Assembly (NCBI RefSeq): GCF_027924405.1
Contig: NZ_AP026978.1
Coordinates: 3,472,001-3,536,000, forward strand
DNA length: 64,000 nucleotides
Reading direction: 5' to 3'
DNA from: Nocardia sputorum
GTDB taxonomy: Bacteria > Actinomycetota > Actinomycetes > Mycobacteriales > Mycobacteriaceae
Of the stretch, positions 12,101 through 18,561 are shown piece after piece; positions within the stretch are counted from its first letter, which is position 1; every line of letters starts with the position of its first letter. The position numbers and the translations under genes were made by a program. Under the pieces are notes generated by a model. It made no database searches, had not been told where the DNA came from, and saw only the letters and a list, made by a program, of their open reading frames with translations.

Positions 12101-12332
12101 CGACAGCCAGACCTTGGAGATGTTCAAGTACGGCATCGAGTTGTTCGGCACGATCCACTACGAGGAGAGTTCCTACGCCGACTGCGCCTACACCCGGCGA
12201 GTACTCGGCGCGGCGGGCATCGACTGCCCGCCGACCGAGGAACTGGTGCGGACCTACCTCACGCACTGCGCCGAGGTGGGCTACATCCCCGCGCCGCGCG
12301 GGGCCGAGCCGACCGCGGAGGTGCTGCGATGA
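138..12332 (+). CDS. trans-AT type I polyketide synthase (DH-ACP-KR-KS-MT-ACP-KS-ACP-KS-ACP-R)
   Basis: A 4064-residue multimodular synthase with no acyltransferase domain. Domains in order (approximate residues): dehydratase 1-280 with HxxxGxxxxP (H23, G27, P32) and D192; ACP1 with LGLDS (S342); ketoreductase 430-880 with GGFGGIG near 663 and an intact Ser-Tyr-Asn site; KS1 from 914 (C1080, H1215, H1255); C-methyltransferase with EIGAGTGGS near 1678; a repetitive linker; ACP2 (S2011); KS2 from 2091 (C2261, H2396, H2436); ACP3 (S2818); KS3 from 2899 (C3064, H3199, H3239); ACP4 (S3598); thioester reductase from about 3675 with TGVTGVLG and YQQTK. Each KS is followed by a YPFxRxxYW-type tail, the AT-docking remnant usual in trans-AT synthases. 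All three KS triads are complete, so elongation is expected. The last two modules have no reductive domains. The R domain should release an aldehyde or alcohol. The protein lacks the KS for its first DH-ACP-KR set. Confidence 0.95.
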   Translation: MSGIDLNSFATTLRAEDPVVRDHRVHGVRILPGVVYLDMILRAAMAAGYQPGDLTIREALFQRPVALADDGAARIAFRVDRPTGRIAIDVQRLDAAGVPVGAVEPVAECVVQQTESADEPQGIDVTGFRAALARGIAEMYAQSGSRGIEHRAFMRATGHFARRDDVVTATLGLGTEAAAHLPGFLLHPTFLDASTIVPFIDPHRLGVDDDSAFIPIYFGDVRAWRATPEEVFVRASLRGGHGGDLLEAEVALYDPDGSPVARYRLTSKRVRGSADIQRLLTQPEAASPQRPAAPTAASAAVPLGDARAVITADLAALVAGELGAEPAGIATDVGFYELGLDSGRLLRLTAELEARVGEPLYPTLLFEYQTIEALAGHLSEIVGANYRPGDTAVPSATPVRIDAHPTESVPNATQSSTSAKTSEAVATPVVSASVPAVDDLIAFGFDWEPDPAAHPRREPAALLVFDTADHPYPHGAATAVRVRPGNEFVAGTDRFDVDPANPEHMERLVAQLASRRVRFDAALYLWPEAVTDTDPQGLIERVYLPLRDLLRAAAAAPEPPMRRILALTPATPAGESTCALLGGLARTLRLEQPQPILRAVQREPGGAIEDIVATELGVDERDSATEIRYLGGRRQIRRSRLLADTTPSSGDAVPRPGSVVVITGGFGGIGRQLARRLATECGARMVLVSRRPLDAAAAALLAELGHLGAEAVHVRADVSVAADADRVAAIAHATFGPVEVLYHGAGQLRDGLLAGTGRDDAISVLAPKVYGVTHLTRALPEVRLTVLFSSVSAVLGNPGQADYAAANRYLDVFAEQRDQSGSRTISVGWPLWAEGGMRPPAEQIAALRRAGVGLLPTATGLDLLVSCATLNRAHLATVWGEPEALRARLQPAAARPTAAVIEPSPAAHRRSVAEPIAIVGISGRYPDAEDIEEFWRNLRDGHDAVGPVPAERWWLTAAGDAPGAPPMIGGFLRDVGGFDPQFFRIPPVQAPLLDPQERLFLQQAYAALEHAGYHHTDPAVRDRRVGVFVGSTWSDYRLLGVAAAREGDPVAVASIPSSIANRTSYTLGLRGPSLTVDTACSASLTALHLARRSLLDGECDAALVGGVNLLLHEDKFRLLHSLGMMSDTGRCRPFAAAADGYVPGEGVGALYLKPLSAARADGDTIHGLILGSAVNHGGQTSGYSVPHPGAQAEVIGEALRAAGVDPTAIDYLEAHGTGTPLGDPIEIAGLAAAFGRSPGAGHSRALGSTKSNIGHLEAAAGVAGLTRVLLQMRHGRIAPTLHAEQANPAIAFNSVPFRLPREVQEWPRRTIDGVAVARHAGISAFGAGGANAHVVLAEYLDDRVRPAATGEPEIFVLSARTPERLRRYAETMARHFRTLDPADFRDAVRTLQVGRPALAHRLAVVASAPAEVADALDQFRTDQLGPVVTGTVDAQTRPTLSAPTSDDQELARRWVAGAEFDWRGRGGPLRRIPLPGYPFERTDYWIIAPPRSGFDAAVQRFEAAVEPAGVVEPGKAELGRYAAMRLFATLAGMGLTPGEWTARSVDARLGIRPEFDRLRTSCLDILRRHELVRSQDGRIVVPGPPPGTGGMRADLLARFPETQPYVTLLDACLAAYPRVLRGELSATEVLFPGGDLELVGAIYRGNAAYDFTNGLLAGLVSAVAQPPGPARPLRIIEIGAGTGGSTHAVLDALTERAIAFDYHYTDVSHSFVAHGRRTFGTRENLRFTVLDIEADPVAQGFPAHEADLVLCANVLHATRSIGTTLRNVRRLLAPGGVLACTEATTDLEVLALTFGLLEGWHAYRDPEARLPHSPLLSESQWNTALAAAGFTGIRSWGPGLSTDPEPSFRLLAAVSASVPAVAQSQPTVAAAAKLQPAAAAELHVEPGLVSGAQSQPTVAADPQVQPTVAAELQVQPTAVSGAQSQPTVAVDPQVHPALAVESAPVAPLHPADAARPAAETRTEPTVVTVLSQPGTAQALEAELTAIVADGLGVARSEVRVDLSLSEYGVDSILAVKIIDRVNARYGLALRPTVVFDHPSVRLLSARLAQEGAEATSASGAPARARTAPVSNLPTPGTRTAAERPSERSASMDVAIIGMSGQFPGAANLDEFWRNLAAGHDAVTEIPATRWPIADHFRPAPATPGKTYSKWGGFLDGVEQFDPAFFDLVPAEADYMDPQQRLFLEHSWLALEDAAIDPKSLRRSRCGVFAGSPGSDYATLLRNSGTVGSHHLFTGNSPAILPARVAYHLDLTGPCLGLDTACSSALVALHQACRSLASGESELALAGGVAVFVTPEYHLLASSMGMLSPRGRCASFDADADGFVIAEGVGVVVLKPLAAAERDGDPIHGVIRGIGVNHDGRTNGITAPSVRSQTELELAVYRDGGIDPSTIGYVETHGTGTRLGDPIEIEALTAAFRRYTGAVGAIPVGSVKSNIGHASHAAGMASLFKVLLAMRARQLPPSLHVAAVNPLLGLADSPFFVNTELRAWDGSPRRAAISSFGFSGTNAHLVVDDAPAVAAAGPAAPGAPQVIVLSARSTTSLARMARSLRRYLSAHPDAVLADVARTLAFGRSGFEHRLAVVADTVDAVAARLAAFAEGDRPAGVFTGTIDAPAERTGATVLNDPAAAAQAWVEGVQVEYAGWTDPSARRIHLPGYEFDRERCWAPEVGASSSTRPAAVGRSRQGVSQPADSEAPGLAAMRATSPSTGAAPRKLRASDSAEGMLPAPPMAEPVLDNISAPSEIADNTLATAAPPHDSVLRNEADHAAHGFTPDAGSTSPGSLPLRQSAETYLKGLLAEYCRLGPQRIRTRIPLQDYGIDSVLISKMNDRLETDFGPLPSTLFFEYQTVRDLAGYLADEHAPRLAALTDSKPETTSSGDVVAPAHTAASTSAPDSADDAEDIAVIGMAGKFPMAGDIDEFWANLVAGRDCIVEVPPQRWDHREYLSDDPDEPGTTYARWGGFLGDVDKFDARFFGITPKDAEEMDPQQRLFLETSWAALEDAGYSPDRVRRSAAARGLPDAGVFAGVGYAEYQAFVGVPISGYFAVANRVSYHLGFNGPSLAVDTACSASLTALHLACESLRRGEAAYALAGGVNVSIHPGKYLLLGYGRWASTDGRCRSFGAGGDGYVPGEGVVTLVLKPLRHARADGDRIHGVIRGSTLNHGGRTNGFTVPNPVAQADLIGRALTAARVDAGDIGYVEAHGTGTALGDPIEIAALTKAYRRSTAERGYCGIGSAKSSVGHLEAAAGAAGVVKALLQLRHDTIAPNLHSDPPNPGIDFAATPFRVIDRPTPWPRPDDGGPRVTAVSSFGAGGSNAHLILTDAEPIAPTPEDGRPRIVVLSARDADRLAELAARTADRLRDHPLSLPDVAWTLAVGRAAFDHRLAVVATSTAELVALLDSTADSSAPAPAEGLLVFHGVARTHRDLDELPGESDAERAEVRALLRSGNLPRVAELWAGGWTVDWEQGYEQPFGRIVGLPGYPFARRRYWIVPEDYRRRTNPTAQVVAKTVFAQETEVPQAQLRNGHTTNGSAQQAIPSEPVQTPAVVSPEPAGTEPSGDESDSALRDRLAEHIRDIFADLTKTDPDDLDLDAEFADFGFDSVATVRMLNRLMKHYDVKIPAESTELYPTIASLSGYLVDEGIITGAAQEGPRPTTVAAATAAQQDIPVVTMDAPIPVRSVFITGVTGVLGGKLLHDLLTRTDVRVTCLVRGKTVAAAERRIKHFLGTYDPEATLDEAFAERVTTVLGDVSSERLGLDEVTWRRLADDVDLTIHAAGRTTLVTFYDALAPINVEGTRRAVEFALSSRGKYLLYVSSFSALGDRLNFNNPPFTERDLELGQGYDHLPYQQTKYESEKLIRAASERGLLWDIVRPGNIMGDSRTGRYPFSEVSVKGAYYDILKTMIETGETMLTPVHWDITPVDYVSAAMVHIATRRPTYRETYHLTNPDIRRYYDVVRYVQRAGYEVELVPLEEFHRRATDRQIYRLGTDDVYDSQTLEMFKYGIELFGTIHYEESSYADCAYTRRVLGAAGIDCPPTEELVRTYLTHCAEVGYIPAPRGAEPTAEVLR
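5719..5960 (+). repeat. 90-bp tandem repeat in the PKS linker
   Basis: Between the methyltransferase domain and ACP2 the coding DNA repeats with a 90-bp (30-residue) period. The string gtctccggtgcgcag begins at 5802 and again at 5892. A shorter sub-repeat, a Q-P-T-V-A core, recurs within each unit. The encoded stretch is Ala/Pro/Val/Gln-rich and probably unstructured, serving as a flexible linker. Repeats like this are prone to copy-number change and to assembly collapse, so the true length may differ from that shown. Confidence 0.8.
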
Positions 12333-14203
12333 GCGCCGAGTGCACAGTCGTCTTCCCGGGGCAAGGCGCCCAGCGGACCGGGATGGGAGCGGACTTCTGC
12401 GCCGAATTCCGCGTCGCACGCGACACGTTCACCGAGGCGAGCGACGCGGTGGGCGAGGACCTGCTGCGGATCTGCACCGAGCGGGATCCGCGACTGCATC
12501 GCACGGAGTACACCCAGCCGTGCGTGCTGACGATGGAGATCGCCGCCTATCGAGTGCTGGCAACCGAATTCGACATCAAGGCAGTGGCTTTCGGCGGACA
12601 CAGTCTCGGCGAGTATGCCGCGCTGGTCGCGGCGGGCGTCTTCGAACTCGCCGACGGGGTCCGGCTCGTGCGCACGCGGGGCGCGCTGATGCAACGCGCG
12701 GTGCCGGAGGGCGCGGGTGCGATGGCCGCCCTCATCCTGCCGGGCATCACCGGCGCCGGGGTGGCCGAACTGGTGGCCGAGGCGGGCGCCGAGGTGGCCA
12801 ACGACAATTCGACCGACCAGCTGGTCATCAGCGGTACGCGCGACGCGATCGCCGCCGCGCGCATCCTGCTCGCCGAACGTCATCCGGATCTGCGGTTCGT
12901 TCCGCTGCGGGTGAGCGCGCCGTTCCATTCCCGCTGGATGCGCGGCATCGAGGCCGAATTCGCCGGGCACCTCGCCGACTGCGCGCCGCGCATGCGCGCC
13001 GAGCGCGCGGTCGCGGTGACCTCGAACTACACCGGGCAGTTCCACCAGCCCGAAACTCTCGCCGAGCATCTGGTCCGCCAGATCTCCGCGCCGGTGCGCT
13101 GGACCGCGAACATGCGCGCACTACTGCGCGCGAGCACACCGCGCTACGAGGTCGGTCCGTCCGCGCCGCTGTCGAAGTTCTTCGCGACGCTGGATGCGCC
13201 GGTGTCCCGGATCGCGACGGTCGGTGATCTGCGTGCCCTCCTCGAGGAATCGGCCCCGACCACCACTGGCGCCGCGACTCCTCCGGATTCGGCGGCACCA
13301 CCGGCCGTCCCCGGACTCGGAAGCATCCCGGCCGACAACGTCGCCGCACCGGTGACACCTCCGGCCACCATCGAACCGGAACCCGCTGCGGTAGTGATCG
13401 CTCCGGCTGCGGTCGCAACGTCGGCCGCCCCCGTCGCATCGCACCCGGCCGAGACGGGCGGGCTGACCATCCACCGCAAGACCGCCGGCGCCCCGGCCCT
13501 GCGGTTGTTCTGCTGGCCGTTCGCCGGCGGCAAAGCCGCCGCCTACACCCCGTGGCGGCGCAGCCTGCCCGACTGGGTGGAGCTCTGCGTGATCGAACTG
13601 CCCGCCCGGCAGCGGCATCTGGCGCAGACACCGATCCGCCGCTTCGCCGACCTCGTCGACGTCGCGCTGGCCCAGGTGCTGCCCCTGACCGAGCTGCCGT
13701 TCGCATTCTTCGGCCACAGTCTCGGCGCGCTGACCGCCTACGAAGTCGCCCGCCGTCTGCCCGCGGGCGTCGCGCCGCGCGCGCTGTTCCTCGGCGGCGC
13801 GGTGGCCCCGCACCTACCGAGGCCCGGCCGTTTGTCGCAACTGCCGGATCACGAGTTCGCCGCCGCGGTGGGCCATTACGGCGGGATCCCGCCGGAAGTG
13901 CGTGAGACGCCGGAGGTGATGGCGCTGTTCCTGCCCGCGCTGCGCAGCGACTTCGAGATCTTCGACGACTACCGTTTCGCCCCCGCCGCCGCCCCGACGT
14001 GCCCGGCCCACCTGTTCGGCGGCCGCGACGACCGCCAGGTCGCGGTCACCCAATTGGAGGCATGGCGCGACGTCCTGCCGGGGCTGCGCTCCACCGAGCT
14101 GCTGCCCGGCGGCCATTTCTTTCTCGTCGAGCAGCGCGCCGCGCTGCTCGCCTCGCTCGCGGACAAGCTCGCCGCTGTCCGCCCCGACGCGGTATCCGCC
14201 TGA
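12329..14203 (+). CDS. Fused trans-acting malonyl transferase and type II thioesterase
   Basis: A 624-residue protein with two parts. Residues 1-300 are a FabD-like acyltransferase: the FPGQGAQ opening, GHSLGEY with nucleophile S92, and APFHS with H200, the form usual for malonyl-CoA loaders. After a Pro/Ala-rich linker of about 80 residues comes a type II thioesterase (about 390-620): a WPFAGG opening, GHSLG with S464, an acidic pair in GGRDD (D567/D568) and H596. It starts with ATG 12329 overlapping the synthase stop (ATGA), so the two are translationally coupled. The AT should load malonate onto all the ACPs of the AT-less synthase, and the thioesterase should clear stalled or mis-primed chains. 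Both sets of catalytic residues are intact. The fusion itself is uncommon, since trans-ATs more often occur alone or fused to another AT or an enoyl reductase. Confidence 0.93.
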   Translation: MSAECTVVFPGQGAQRTGMGADFCAEFRVARDTFTEASDAVGEDLLRICTERDPRLHRTEYTQPCVLTMEIAAYRVLATEFDIKAVAFGGHSLGEYAALVAAGVFELADGVRLVRTRGALMQRAVPEGAGAMAALILPGITGAGVAELVAEAGAEVANDNSTDQLVISGTRDAIAAARILLAERHPDLRFVPLRVSAPFHSRWMRGIEAEFAGHLADCAPRMRAERAVAVTSNYTGQFHQPETLAEHLVRQISAPVRWTANMRALLRASTPRYEVGPSAPLSKFFATLDAPVSRIATVGDLRALLEESAPTTTGAATPPDSAAPPAVPGLGSIPADNVAAPVTPPATIEPEPAAVVIAPAAVATSAAPVASHPAETGGLTIHRKTAGAPALRLFCWPFAGGKAAAYTPWRRSLPDWVELCVIELPARQRHLAQTPIRRFADLVDVALAQVLPLTELPFAFFGHSLGALTAYEVARRLPAGVAPRALFLGGAVAPHLPRPGRLSQLPDHEFAAAVGHYGGIPPEVRETPEVMALFLPALRSDFEIFDDYRFAPAAAPTCPAHLFGGRDDRQVAVTQLEAWRDVLPGLRSTELLPGGHFFLVEQRAALLASLADKLAAVRPDAVSA

Positions 14204-14219
14204 TGAAGGGATGCAGTAA

Positions 14220-14636
14220 ATGAAGGTCGAAGTCCTCACCCCGTCGTGCAACCTCGACACCGTCCGCGACGGGCGCGGCGGCATTTTCACCTGGGTCCCG
14301 CCCGAACCACTGCTCGAGTTCAACCTGATCTACATGCACCCCGGCAAGGTGCGCGGCCTGCACTACCACCCGCATTTCGTCGAGTACCTGCTGTTCGTCG
14401 AGGGCAACGGCGTGCTGGTGACCAAGGACGACCACGAGGACCCGGACTGCCCCGAGGAGTTCATCCACGTCGGCAAGGGCATCTGCACCCGCACGCCGAT
14501 CGGGGTGATGCACACCGTGTACTCGATCACCCCGCTGACGTTCGTCGCCATGCTGACCAAGCCGTGGGACGAGTGCGATCCGCCGATCGTGCAGGTGGCG
14601 CCGCTGCCGCACACCTTGGAAGGCAACGGCGCGTGA
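14220..14636 (+). CDS. RmlC-like cupin, possible NDP-ketosugar epimerase or isomerase
   Basis: A single-domain cupin of 138 residues. The motif GLHYHPH in the first cupin box and a later Gly-rich strand (FVEGNGVLV) fit the beta-barrel fold shared by sugar 3,5-epimerases and ketoisomerases. It lies 16 bp after the AT-thioesterase and immediately before NDP-sugar genes. A role in isomerising a 4-keto sugar is therefore likely but unproven. The protein is shorter than true RmlC (about 180-200 residues), and I cannot place all of the catalytic residues. A metal-dependent polyketide-modifying cupin is an alternative. Confidence 0.65.
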   Translation: MKVEVLTPSCNLDTVRDGRGGIFTWVPPEPLLEFNLIYMHPGKVRGLHYHPHFVEYLLFVEGNGVLVTKDDHEDPDCPEEFIHVGKGICTRTPIGVMHTVYSITPLTFVAMLTKPWDECDPPIVQVAPLPHTLEGNGA

Positions 14637-14739
14637 ACGCCGCGACCGGACAGCGAAGCCACGCAGGAGCATGCCGGCCCGGTATGCCCGGCCCCCGTGC
14701 GCGCCGATGGAGTCTCGTGACTCCTGGAAGGGACTCGAG

Positions 14740-15465
14740 GTGAGCCGGTTACGTGTGGCTGTGGCGGGCGCCGCCGGATACGTGGGCTCCGCGCTGGTGG
14801 AAGCGCTCGAGCGGAGCGGCCGGACGGAGGTGGTGCCGGTGCTGCGCGCCGACCACGAACGGCATCGCACGGCAGGTCGCTACGACGTGCTGATCAATGC
14901 CGCCTGCCCGTCGAAGAGGTTCTGGGCCGAACAGCATCCCGAGGAAGACCGGCGGGAGACGGTGGACAAAACGCGCTTGCTGCGTGAGCAGTGGCGCTGG
15001 GAGCGGTTCGTGCAGATCAGCAGCATCTCCGCGCGCGCCCAGCTGGACACGGTCTACGGCCGCCATCGCGCGGAGGCGGAGCAGCTGTGTTCTGGCCCCG
15101 ACACGCTCGTCGTGCGGCTCGGCCCGATGTACGGCGGGGACTACCGCAAGGGCGTGCTGGCGGACATGGCCGCCGACCGTCCGGTGTTCGCCAGTGGCCG
15201 CTCACGGCAGAGCTTCGCCCCCGTGGACTGGTGCGCCGAGTGGATCACAGGCCACCTCGGCGACACCGGACTGCGCGAGGTCGGCGCACGCACCACCGTG
15301 ACGCTGTCCGAGGTGCGCGACGCGGTGGGCTCGCACTCGCCCTTCGCCAAAGACTATGTCGACGACCAGTTCCCGATCACCGCCACCGGCCCGGACTGGC
15401 CGGAGGCGGCGGCGGTGATCGACTGGCTGGCCGGGCGGAGGGTCAGCGGTGCACCGGCGAGGTGA
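14740..15465 (+). CDS. NAD-dependent epimerase/dehydratase-like protein (short-chain fold)
   Basis: A 241-residue extended-SDR-like protein. The Rossmann motif GAAGYVG sits at about residue 9, and SSIS precedes the catalytic tyrosine. The usual YxxxK is YGRHR here, with the lysine replaced by arginine, which is unusual. The GTG at 14740 is preferred because GGAAGGGA ends seven bases upstream and translation then begins directly at the first beta strand; an ATG at 14707 is possible. It is probably a nucleotide-sugar 4-ketoreductase or epimerase acting with the neighbouring sugar genes. The 3' end overlaps the convergent gene at 15443-16201 by 23 bp. Confidence 0.8.
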   Translation: MSRLRVAVAGAAGYVGSALVEALERSGRTEVVPVLRADHERHRTAGRYDVLINAACPSKRFWAEQHPEEDRRETVDKTRLLREQWRWERFVQISSISARAQLDTVYGRHRAEAEQLCSGPDTLVVRLGPMYGGDYRKGVLADMAADRPVFASGRSRQSFAPVDWCAEWITGHLGDTGLREVGARTTVTLSEVRDAVGSHSPFAKDYVDDQFPITATGPDWPEAAAVIDWLAGRRVSGAPAR

Positions 15466-16201
15466 CGCGATGCCTGCTGGGGCGCAGGTACTTCTCCGCG
15501 CACAGCGTGAGCAGGAAACGCACGCTGGTCGCCACGTCGCGGGTGCGCATCTTGGACGCGCCCGCGGTGCGGTTGAGGACGTGGATCGGCACCTGCTCGA
15601 TCCGGAAGCCATTCGTGGCGAGAATGTAGAGACTTTCGAAGAAGAAGGAGTAGCCGGTCGATCGGACGCGATCGAAAACCGCCACCGGAACGGCGTCCAG
15701 CCGGTAGTATCGGAACGCGCCGGTGGCATCGTAGGGCATCCGCAACAGTGTCACGGTCAGAAAATGCCCGACCCGGGTGAGGATCTTGCGGAAGGGAGTC
15801 CAGTCGGCCAGGCTGTCCTCTTTCAGATACCGCGATCCGACCACGACGTCGAACCCCGCAGCGGCGGCGCGCAATGCCGGAAGATACGACGGCGGATGCG
15901 CGAAATCGGAATCCATCGTGATGATGTGCGCATATCCCTGCGCGTAAGCCCAGCGGATACCGGCCTGGTGTGCGGAGCCCACACCCTGGCGACCGGCCCG
16001 GTGCAGCACATGGATGCGGGGCGCGTGCTGTCGGGCCAGCTCATCGAGCAGATCTCCGGTGCCGTCCGGGGAATTGTCGTCGACGAACAGGACGTCGAAA
16101 TCGGAGCCCTGTTCCAGGATCTGAGCGAGCAACGGGCCCACGTTGCGACGCTCGTTGTACGTCGGAATCATTACCAGAGTTTTTTCGGAGGCCGCGCTCA
16201 T
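15443..16201 (-). CDS. Polyprenol-phosphate sugar synthase (GT2, dolichol-phosphate-mannose synthase-like)
   Basis: A 252-residue GT-A glycosyltransferase without membrane helices. It has the DDNSPDGTG opening of dolichol/polyprenol-phosphate-mannose synthases, TMDSDFAHPP (the metal-binding DxD and the family H-P-P), and GSRYLKED followed by a Tyr-rich C-terminal region. The family moves mannose or glucose from GDP- or UDP-sugar to polyprenyl phosphate on the cytoplasmic face. Its likely partner is the membrane GT87 enzyme at 21933-23501, which would use the lipid-linked sugar on the outer face. It is transcribed against the rest of the cluster, from the 86-bp divergent region it shares with the GDP-mannose dehydratase gene. 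A housekeeping Ppm1-type role cannot be excluded, but the position inside the cluster argues for tailoring. Confidence 0.88.
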   Translation of the reverse strand: MSAASEKTLVMIPTYNERRNVGPLLAQILEQGSDFDVLFVDDNSPDGTGDLLDELARQHAPRIHVLHRAGRQGVGSAHQAGIRWAYAQGYAHIITMDSDFAHPPSYLPALRAAAAGFDVVVGSRYLKEDSLADWTPFRKILTRVGHFLTVTLLRMPYDATGAFRYYRLDAVPVAVFDRVRSTGYSFFFESLYILATNGFRIEQVPIHVLNRTAGASKMRTRDVATSVRFLLTLCAEKYLRPSRHRVTSPVHR

Positions 16202-16214
16202 GCAATCGAATTCT

Positions 16215-16244
16215 AATACCGGCGGCGACCGAAAGATAGGTATT
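16215..16244. promoter_or_regulatory. Inverted repeat in divergent promoter region
   Basis: AATACC (16215-16220) and GGTATT (16239-16244) form six-base inverted arms 18 bp apart. They lie in the 86-bp gap between the divergent GT2 and GDP-mannose dehydratase genes. The site is placed to control both directions. No cognate regulator can be named from the sequence. Confidence 0.35.
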
Positions 16245-16287
16245 GCCCGCTTTTTTGCGACCCGATAGTCTCGGGGTTGGAGGTTTG

Positions 16288-17310
16288 ATGAGAAAGGCGC
16301 TGATAACCGGCATCACGGGCCAGGACGGGTCTTATCTGACGGAATTCCTGTTGCAGCAAGGATATGAGGTGCACGGGATTATCCGGCGTGCCTCGAATTT
16401 CAATACCGATCGGATAGACCACCTGTATTCCGATACGCATTCCCAACGCCGGCTGTTTCTGCATTACGGGGATCTCATGGATTCCAGCAGTCTCAACCGG
16501 ATCCTGGAGGACGTGCGGCCGGCCGAGATCTACAACCTGGGCGCGCAGTCGCACGTGCACATCTCGTTCCAGATCCCGGAGTTCACCGCGGAGACCAACG
16601 CGATCGGCACGCTGCGCATCCTGGACGCGATCCGCAAGACCGGCATCGCGACCCGGTTCTACCAGGCCTCGTCCTCCGAGCTGTACGGCGGGCTGCACGA
16701 CGTGGCGCTGAGCGAGCAGACACCGTTCCATCCGCGCTCGCCGTACGCCGTGGCGAAGCTGTACGCGTACTGGATCACGGTGAACCACCGCGAGGCCTAC
16801 GGCATGTACACGGTCAACGGCACCCTGTTCAACCACGAATCACCCCGGCGCGGAGAGGTTTTCGTGACCCGCAAGGTGACTCGCGGCGCGGTGCGCATCG
16901 CGCAGGGCAAACAGGACAAGCTCTATATCGGCAACCTGGACGCCCGCCGGGACTGGGGATACGCCAAGGAGTACGTCGAAGCGATGTGGCTCATGCTGCA
17001 ACAGGCCGAACCCGACGATTACGTCATCGCCACCGGCGAGACACACAGCGTGCGTGAGCTGTGCGAGACCGCCTTCTCGGCCACCGGTGTCGAATTGGTC
17101 TGGGAAGGAACAGGTTTGGCGGAGAAGGGGATCGACCGGCGGACGTCGCGGGTGCTGGTCGAGGTCGATCCGACCTATTTCCGGCCCGCCGAGGTGCATC
17201 ATCTCACCGGTGATCCGAGCAAGGCGCGCGAGAAGCTCGGATGGGAACCCCGTACGAGTTTCACCGAACTGGTCGAGTTGATGGTCGCCCACGATATGGA
17301 GAACGCGTGA
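16288..17310 (+). CDS. gmd: GDP-mannose 4,6-dehydratase
   Basis: A 340-residue extended SDR that converts GDP-D-mannose to GDP-4-keto-6-deoxy-D-mannose. Family marks are the [11 protein letters not shown] nucleotide loop at the N-terminus, the active site SSSELYG (the usual Thr is Ser; the catalytic Glu is kept), YAVAK with the catalytic Tyr and Lys, and the diagnostic [10 protein letters not shown] and [11 protein letters not shown] blocks. The length matches the family. The start at 16288 has GGAGG about five bases upstream. It overlaps the next gene (GTGA). In this cluster it is the entry point from primary metabolism to the deoxysugar; no dTDP-glucose genes are present. Confidence 0.95.
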   Translation: MRKALITGITGQDGSYLTEFLLQQGYEVHGIIRRASNFNTDRIDHLYSDTHSQRRLFLHYGDLMDSSSLNRILEDVRPAEIYNLGAQSHVHISFQIPEFTAETNAIGTLRILDAIRKTGIATRFYQASSSELYGGLHDVALSEQTPFHPRSPYAVAKLYAYWITVNHREAYGMYTVNGTLFNHESPRRGEVFVTRKVTRGAVRIAQGKQDKLYIGNLDARRDWGYAKEYVEAMWLMLQQAEPDDYVIATGETHSVRELCETAFSATGVELVWEGTGLAEKGIDRRTSRVLVEVDPTYFRPAEVHHLTGDPSKAREKLGWEPRTSFTELVELMVAHDMENA

Positions 17311-18560
17311 CGCAAGCAGTGGCGGTGCAGGCCTGCCGGGTGTGCGGGAACACCCGGCTCGAGTCGGTGGTCGATCTCGGCACCATGGCGTTGACCGGGG
17401 TGTTCCCGGCCACCGATCCGACCGAGGTGCCGCGCTACCCGTTGGAGTTGGTGCGCTGCGTGCCCGAGAGCAGCGCGGAGTGCGGGCTGGTGCAGTTGCG
17501 CCACACGGCCGATTTCGACGAAATGTATTCCCCCGGCTACGGATACCGCTCCGGGCTGAACCGCTCGATGATCGACCACCTCGCCCACCGGGTGGCCCGC
17601 ATCCGGCAGCGGGTGCCGTTGTCGCCGCAGGATCTGGTGATCGACATCGGCAGCAACGACGCGACGCTGCTGCGCGCCTACCCCGAAGGGTCGGCGACGA
17701 TTCTGGGCATCGACCCGCTGGGGGAGAAGTTCCGCCGGTTCTATCCGCCGCACGTGCGGCTGGTGACCGGCTACTTCACCCGCGAACTGGCCGAATCGGT
17801 GCTGGAGGGGCGACGGGCCAAGGTGATCACCTCGATCGCCATGTTCTACGACGTGCCGAATCCGCTGGAATTCATGGGCGCGGTGTACGACAGTCTCACC
17901 GACGACGGCGTCTGGGTGCTCGAGCAGAGCTATCTGCCCGCGATGCTGGCCACCACCTCCTACGACACGATCTGTCACGAGCACTTGGAGTACTACGCCC
18001 TCGACCAGATCGAGTGGATGGCGCGGCGGTGCGGATTCGTGGTGCTCGAGGTGGAACGCAATGCCGTCAACGGCGGCAGCTTCGCGCTCACGCTGGGCAA
18101 GCGAGGGGTCGCGTCGGCTGCCGATGCCGCGGTGCTGGACCGGATGCGGCAGGAGGAGTCCGCGCTCGGGCTGCACACCTCCCAGCCATACGCCGACTTC
18201 GCCAAACGGGTCGACCAGCACCGCGAGCAGGTGCGCGATTTCTTCGACCGCTCCCGCAAGGCCGGTCTGCGCACGCTCGGTTACGGCGCCTCCACCAAAG
18301 GCAACGTGGTGCTGCAGCACTGCGGGATCGGCCCGGAGGACCTGCCGTGCATCGCGGAGGTCAACGACGACAAGTTCGGCAAGTTCACCCCGGGCAGCGC
18401 GATCCCGATCGTCTCCGAGACACAGGCGCGGGAGCTGGCGCCCGACCAGTTCTTCGTGCTGCCCTGGCATTTCCGAACCATGATGCTGGAGCGGGAGAGC
18501 GCCTTCCGCGCGGCGGGCGGGCGGCTGGTGTTCCCGCTGCCGGAACTGGACGTGGTGTGA
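17307..18560 (+). CDS. Sugar C-methyltransferase (TylCIII/NovU type)
   Basis: A 417-residue SAM-dependent methyltransferase with the three-part layout of deoxysugar C-methyltransferases. An N-terminal zinc-binding region has CRVCGN and a second Cys pair around residues 50-60. A central SAM fold carries [10 protein letters not shown]. The C-terminal domain contains [18 protein letters not shown] is the family block near the active site. These enzymes methylate carbon next to the keto group of an NDP-4-keto sugar, giving branched sugars. GTG 17307 overlaps the preceding stop. The implied substrate here is a GDP-linked ketosugar, whereas the characterised relatives use dTDP-sugars. Confidence 0.9.
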   Translation: MTQAVAVQACRVCGNTRLESVVDLGTMALTGVFPATDPTEVPRYPLELVRCVPESSAECGLVQLRHTADFDEMYSPGYGYRSGLNRSMIDHLAHRVARIRQRVPLSPQDLVIDIGSNDATLLRAYPEGSATILGIDPLGEKFRRFYPPHVRLVTGYFTRELAESVLEGRRAKVITSIAMFYDVPNPLEFMGAVYDSLTDDGVWVLEQSYLPAMLATTSYDTICHEHLEYYALDQIEWMARRCGFVVLEVERNAVNGGSFALTLGKRGVASAADAAVLDRMRQEESALGLHTSQPYADFAKRVDQHREQVRDFFDRSRKAGLRTLGYGASTKGNVVLQHCGIGPEDLPCIAEVNDDKFGKFTPGSAIPIVSETQARELAPDQFFVLPWHFRTMMLERESAFRAAGGRLVFPLPELDVV

Positions 18561-18561
18561 G

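Noticed and set aside
138..12332. A cis acyltransferase hidden in the synthase
   Set aside because: I searched each KS-downstream region for GHSxG and found none; only the docking-type tails are there.
9897..12419. An 840-residue antisense frame
   Set aside because: It overlies the KS3-reductase coding region; third-position GC bias creates it and no motifs are present.
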